8,269 bases of DNA from Planctomycetota bacterium (lineage in GTDB: Bacteria > Planctomycetota > Brocadiia > JAJRTI01): the NCBI GenBank assembly GCA_024278415.1, contig JAJRTI010000312.1, positions 1 to 8,269 on the forward strand, read 5' to 3'. The notes under the pieces were generated by a model. It searched no databases and was not told the origin of the DNA. It saw nothing but the letters and a program-made list of their open reading frames with translations. The translations under genes were made by a program, and so were the position numbers. Each line of letters opens with the position of its first letter. Within the stretch, counting starts at the first letter, position 1. Below are positions 4,930 through 8,269 of this stretch, one piece after another.

Positions 4930-6821
4930 ACGAGACGGAGGTGCGCTGGACCAAGGACGACGCAGGGGCCATCCTCGCCGCGAGCGCGGTCGCTCTCGTG
5001 CTCGGCGGATACTGCTTCGGCCGCGAGGACCACTCGACCTATCTCCCGATGATGTGGCACATCCAGGACCCGACGCTGTTCCAGGGGGATCTGCTGATCG
5101 AGTCGGCCAAGCACATGCACATGTACTTCTGGCACGTGATGGCGTGGCTGACGATGGTCTTCCCGACGGAGCCGACGTTCTTCGTGGTGCACGCGCTGAC
5201 GGTCGTGGGCACGTGCATCGCCGCGTACGGCACGTCGCTGACGCTGTTTCGGTCCCGCGCCGCGGCCTATCTGGGGCTCGTGCTGTTGCTCATGCCGAAA
5301 GGGCTGTTCGGGCTCGTGGAGGCAGGGATCAACAGCCAGCCTTTGCTCACGCAGACGAACGTGGCCGTGTGCCTGCTGAGCTTCGCAATCTGGGCGTTTC
5401 TTGCGAACCGCTACATCGTCGCGTTCCTCCTCGTCGGCGTCGCGTTCAATAGCCAGGGCATGACTGCGTGCTTCGTGCTCGCGATGTTCGCACTGTGGTT
5501 GCTTGTGAAGTGCCGTGCATTCGGCTGGCAGCGATTGGCGTGTTACGCGCTGGCGTTCCTCATCCCCGCGCTGCCGACGATCATCCACGTCATCGCGGTC
5601 GAGGCCCGCACGCCGGCCGCGACCCAGGAGGACGTCGCGCTTTGGATCAAGATCATGCGCCTGCGCATGGCGCACCACGTGTTCCCGCTGTCGTGGTCGC
5701 GGAGCGTGTGGCTGCGGGGGCTGATGATGGTCGTGTGCTTCGTCGTGGCGTTCTTCAGCGTGCGCAAGTTTGGAGTCGCGCCGTTCGGAGTCCCGCCATT
5801 AGGCGGCTCTGAATCAGAGCACCCAGAAGGCGGGACTCCAAACCCGAACAGCGGAACTCCAAACTCCAAGGTCGCCGCGTTCGCGGGCGCGGTGCTCGCG
5901 CTGTGCGTCGTCGGGCTCGTGTTCAGCGAATGGGTGCCGGTGCTGAAGGTGATGCAGTTCCAACTGTTCAGGTCCACGCGGTTCGTGATGTATCTGGGGC
6001 TGCTGTATCTGGCCGCGGACTGCGCGGTGCACCGCCGGGGCTGGCAGGGCGCAGGCTCGGCATGTGGCCTCGCGGGCATGCTGCTGTTCCCGAGAGCCTT
6101 CACGTTCACCGCGCCGCTGCTGTTCCTGTACTTGGCCTCCCGCGCGCGGCGCGCGTGGTGGCTCTTGCTGGCCCATGCTGTCATCTGGGCTGCGATTGTT
6201 CTCTGGCGGCATCCGGCTGGAATCGTGAGCCTCGCTCTGCCCTGCTGGATCCTCGCCGCCATGCTTGCTCTCACCGCCGCGGCTCGGCCTGGCAGCATCC
6301 ATGAGCGTGAAACGTACAGGAGTGTTCTTCTTGCATTCCTCCTGCTGCTCGCGGTCGGAAGACTCACGGTCAACTACACCCGCCACGCCAGGCTCACGCT
6401 GAACCCGATGCTCAGCCAGAAGGCCTGGCAAGACGCGCAACGATGGTGCAGACGGCACACTGCGAAGACCGCGACTTTCCTCGTGCCGATCTACAGGGAC
6501 AGCTTCCGCTGCTTTTCCATGCGCCCGATCGTGGCCGACTTCAAGGATGCGGGACCCCACATGTACTGCATGTCCGCGTTGAGGGAATGGAACAAACGCA
6601 TGACCAGCATGGGGCTCTGTAAGCACCGCGACCCGGCAAAGGCCTACAAGGCTCTGTCGGCCGCGCGTCTGCGCTCCATTGCGCGGCGTTGGGGGGCCTC
6701 CTATGTGGTGGCAGACACCACGGAGACGAGCCCCTTCGACAACTCGCTCTTCACGGCCGAGCGCTCTGACTTGCGCGGGGACGTTGCTGTGAGCGTGTAC
6801 GCGGTGGAGCCCGAGCCATGA
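4926..6821 (+). CDS. Large multi-pass membrane protein, GT-C-like (possibly DUF6798-type)
   Basis: This 631-residue protein has about ten to twelve hydrophobic segments (first ~13-31; last ~466-480) and a soluble C-terminal domain of ~145 residues. The first extracytoplasmic loop carries a conserved-looking acidic motif, GREDHSTYLPMMWHIQDPTLFQGD (32-55). GT-C glycosyltransferases place catalytic acids in this loop. The C-terminal part WQDAQRWCRRHTAKTATFLVP (501-521), followed by FRCFSMRPIVADFKD, recalls the tail of GT-C and DUF6798 proteins. I cannot prove transferase activity. Start: GTG with strong SD and a 4-base GTGA overlap with the deacetylase. The 3' end overlaps the radical SAM gene by 4 bases (ATGA). 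Residues ~281-313 are encoded by a palindromic repeat element inserted in frame in a loop between two membrane helices. The context suggests it uses a polyprenyl-linked sugar made by the GT2 genes. Confidence 0.8.
   Translation: MNETEVRWTKDDAGAILAASAVALVLGGYCFGREDHSTYLPMMWHIQDPTLFQGDLLIESAKHMHMYFWHVMAWLTMVFPTEPTFFVVHALTVVGTCIAAYGTSLTLFRSRAAAYLGLVLLLMPKGLFGLVEAGINSQPLLTQTNVAVCLLSFAIWAFLANRYIVAFLLVGVAFNSQGMTACFVLAMFALWLLVKCRAFGWQRLACYALAFLIPALPTIIHVIAVEARTPAATQEDVALWIKIMRLRMAHHVFPLSWSRSVWLRGLMMVVCFVVAFFSVRKFGVAPFGVPPLGGSESEHPEGGTPNPNSGTPNSKVAAFAGAVLALCVVGLVFSEWVPVLKVMQFQLFRSTRFVMYLGLLYLAADCAVHRRGWQGAGSACGLAGMLLFPRAFTFTAPLLFLYLASRARRAWWLLLAHAVIWAAIVLWRHPAGIVSLALPCWILAAMLALTAAARPGSIHERETYRSVLLAFLLLLAVGRLTVNYTRHARLTLNPMLSQKAWQDAQRWCRRHTAKTATFLVPIYRDSFRCFSMRPIVADFKDAGPHMYCMSALREWNKRMTSMGLCKHRDPAKAYKALSAARLRSIARRWGASYVVADTTETSPFDNSLFTAERSDLRGDVAVSVYAVEPEP
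5768..5864. repeat. Palindromic repeat element inside the membrane-protein gene (GVPPLGG/PEGGTPN-encoding)
   Basis: Three nested inverted repeats share one centre. The outer arms are 5768-5786 and 5846-5864 (19 bases, 3 mismatches). The middle arms are GGAGTCCCGCC (5787-5797) and GGCGGGACTCC (5829-5839), a perfect match. The core is GCTCTGA-A-TCAGAGC (5806-5820), also perfect. The element lies in frame in the host gene and encodes a Gly/Pro/Ser-rich stretch (FGVPPLGGSESEHPEGGTPN) with no stop. From memory, similar peptides occur in unrelated proteins of Verrucomicrobiota-like genomes. That would mark a dispersed non-autonomous element; this recollection needs a search. Confidence 0.85.
6803..6809 (+). 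promoter_or_regulatory. Shine-Dalgarno site of the radical SAM gene
   Basis: GGTGGAG lies 8 bases before the ATG at 6818, within the last codons of the membrane-protein gene. It supports the start that shares the ATGA overlap with the upstream TGA (6819-6821). Confidence 0.7.
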
Positions 6822-8242
6822 CGCGCGTCGCATTCGTCCGCCCCCTCCGCACGCTCGAGCAGAGCTACGGCAAGCTCGCGGCCGCGGGCAGCACCGAAGC
6901 GTCGCAAGGGCTCTGCTCGCTCGCCGCAGTCACGCGGGACGCCGGGATCGATACGTTCATTGTCGATGCGACCATCGAGGGGCTGGGCAACGAAGAAGCC
7001 GCGGAGCGCATCCTCGCGCAAGAGCCGACGGTCGTCGGCTTGTCGTCGGTGACCGCTTCGATCTACGACGCGGCGGAAATCGCGCAGATCATCAAACAAC
7101 GCGCGCCCGAAGCGGCCACGATCATCGGCGGCGTGCACGCGACCGCGGTGCCCGAGGAGACGATGCGCCTGTTCCCAGCGTTCGACGTCGCGGCCATCGG
7201 CGAAGGGGAGGAGACGATCCTCGAACTCATCCCCGCGCTCGAAGGCAAGCAACCGCTGCGCGACGTGAAAGGGCTCATGTTCCGCGACCGCGGCGAACTG
7301 GTGACGACGGAACCGCGGCCGTTCATTCGCCCGTTGGACAAGCTCCCCTTCCCCGCGTGGGACATGCTGCCGGGCTACCCGCAGTGCTGCCGGCCGCCGG
7401 CCTGGAGCCCGCGTCATGGCGAAGCCGGCCTCGTCATCACGTCCCGCGGCTGTACGGGCAAGTGCACCTTTTGCGACCGCAGGTGCTTCGGCACGGTCTG
7501 CCGCGCACACAGCGCGGAGTACGTGCTCGACCTCATCGCGTACCTTCGGGAGCGTTTCGGCATCCGCTATTTGCGCTTCCTCGACGACAACTTCCTCCTC
7601 TGGCCCAAGCGCTTGCGCAAGGTCTGCGAAGGCATGATCGACCGCGGCATGGACTTCACCTGGTCGTGCTTCGGCCGCGTGGACACGGCCGACCCGGACG
7701 TGCTGCGGCTCATGAAGGAGGCCGGCTGCCGCGAGATCTCGTACGGCATCGAGAGCGGCTCGCAGCGCATCCTCGATGCGATCCACAAAGACATCACGCT
7801 CGACCAGGTCCGCGAGGCCGTGGCCGCGACGCATCGCGTCGGCATCGGCACAATCGGCTTCTTCATGATCGGCAACCCGACCGAGACGCGCGAGACGATC
7901 CTGGAGACGATCCGCTTCGCTCGGGAGCTGCCCTTGGACTACTTCAAGGCGCTCTACACCACGCCCTTCCCCGGCTCCGACCTCTACCGTGACGCGGACC
8001 AGTATGGCGCAATGGAGCGGGACTGGCGGAAGCTGAGCACGTACCACTGCCCCTTCGTGCCGCACGGGCTCACGAAGGAAGAGCTGGTGAAGTACCGCAA
8101 GCTCATGTTCCGCAAGTTCTACCTTCGCCCGCGCATGGTCCTCAAGCATCTCCGCAAGGCGCTCGATCCGCATTACGCGATCCAACTCCTGCGTGGCGCA
8201 CTATCGTTGCTCCGGTTCTGGACGAGCAAGGAAGCGACGTAG
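6818..8242 (+). CDS. B12-binding domain radical SAM enzyme
   Basis: This 474-residue protein has a cobalamin-binding-type Rossmann domain at about 1-140 (LCSLAAVTRDAGIDTFIVD at 32-50, IIGGVHATAVPEE at 102-114, IGEGEET at 127-133) and a radical SAM barrel at about 203-400. The iron-sulfur cluster motif CTGKCTFC supplies Cys212, Cys216 and Cys219. Later barrel motifs are FLDDNFL (254-260), GIESGSQRILDAIHK (310-324) and GFFMIGNPTET (347-357). The N-terminal domain lacks the DxHxxG motif of base-off B12 proteins, as is usual in this superfamily. Relatives methylate or rearrange lipids, sugars, phosphonates and tetrapyrroles, so the substrate is open. Here a lipid- or sugar-linked one fits the neighbours. 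The C-terminal ~70 residues are basic with a hydrophobic patch (HYAIQLLRGALSLLRFW), possibly for membrane association. The ATG overlaps the upstream TGA; the stop (8240-8242) touches a repeat array. Confidence 0.9.
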   Translation: MTRVAFVRPLRTLEQSYGKLAAAGSTEASQGLCSLAAVTRDAGIDTFIVDATIEGLGNEEAAERILAQEPTVVGLSSVTASIYDAAEIAQIIKQRAPEAATIIGGVHATAVPEETMRLFPAFDVAAIGEGEETILELIPALEGKQPLRDVKGLMFRDRGELVTTEPRPFIRPLDKLPFPAWDMLPGYPQCCRPPAWSPRHGEAGLVITSRGCTGKCTFCDRRCFGTVCRAHSAEYVLDLIAYLRERFGIRYLRFLDDNFLLWPKRLRKVCEGMIDRGMDFTWSCFGRVDTADPDVLRLMKEAGCREISYGIESGSQRILDAIHKDITLDQVREAVAATHRVGIGTIGFFMIGNPTETRETILETIRFARELPLDYFKALYTTPFPGSDLYRDADQYGAMERDWRKLSTYHCPFVPHGLTKEELVKYRKLMFRKFYLRPRMVLKHLRKALDPHYAIQLLRGALSLLRFWTSKEAT

Positions 8243-8269
8243 TTGCGTATTGCGTATTGCGTATTGCGT
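8243..8269. repeat. Heptamer array CGTATTG, start of repeat locus C (runs off the window)
   Basis: Three perfect CGTATTG units (8246-8266) follow TTG and end in a partial CGT at the window edge. The array begins at the base after the TAG of the radical SAM gene. The left-hand arm here is CGTATTG, whereas loci A and B present CAATACG first, so this element is in the opposite orientation or is differently built. Confidence 0.93.

Noticed and set aside
4470..5678. Long antisense open frame across the deacetylase/membrane-protein junction
   Set aside because: It spans two well-supported, overlapping + strand genes, and its product is Arg/His-rich with no recognisable motif.
5814..6833. Long antisense open frame opposite the membrane-protein gene
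   Set aside because: It shows the same shadow composition, and the + strand shows membrane helices and a coupled start and stop.
6701..8185. Antisense open frame of nearly 500 codons opposite the radical SAM gene
   Set aside because: The + strand carries the CxxxCxxC motif and the full radical SAM pattern. The antisense product is charged and unstructured-looking.

Overview
The window is a GC-rich bacterial chromosome segment, probably from an uncultured, metagenome-type organism. It holds a cell-envelope glycan or glycolipid assembly cluster read entirely on the + strand. Intergenic DNA is packed with 7-base tandem repeats in inverted pairs (AAAGCGT, CAAACGT and CAATACG with their complements). 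From memory, such repeats and the in-gene GVPPLGG/PEGGTPN-encoding element are common in Kiritimatiellota, Verrucomicrobiota, Lentisphaerota, Hydrogenedentota and related lineages. I cannot assign a phylum from this sequence alone.

Layout: the tail of an upstream gene, possibly a methyltransferase (1-105); repeat locus A (103-278); a GT87-type integral membrane glycosyltransferase (312-1616); repeat locus B (1594-1831); then a likely operon of five genes. These are a soluble GT2 glycosyltransferase (1862-2656), a membrane-anchored polyprenyl-phosphate GT2 glycosyltransferase (2694-3656), a NodB-type polysaccharide deacetylase (3649-4929), a large multi-pass membrane protein resembling a GT-C transferase (4926-6821) and a B12-binding radical SAM enzyme (6818-8242). 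The last four genes are joined by overlaps of 8, 4 and 4 bases, two of them with clear Shine-Dalgarno sequences. A new heptamer array starts directly after the last stop codon and runs off the window (repeat locus C).

Inferred joint function: the GT2 enzymes load sugars onto a polyprenyl phosphate. The deacetylase may unmask an amino group on the lipid-linked sugar or on the glycan. The GT87 and GT-C-like membrane proteins would use lipid-linked sugars on the outer face of the membrane, and the radical SAM protein would modify a lipid or sugar. The gene order GT2 / deacetylase / GT-C resembles the known ArnC-ArnD-ArnT and FlmF2-NaxD-FlmK logic, but no substrate can be read from the sequence.

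The most unusual features are the nested heptamer-repeat elements. They supply or abut stop codons, share a loop motif and create false N-terminal extensions. A 97-base palindromic element also sits in frame inside the membrane-protein gene. No tRNA, rRNA, CRISPR array, transposase or convincing promoter was seen.
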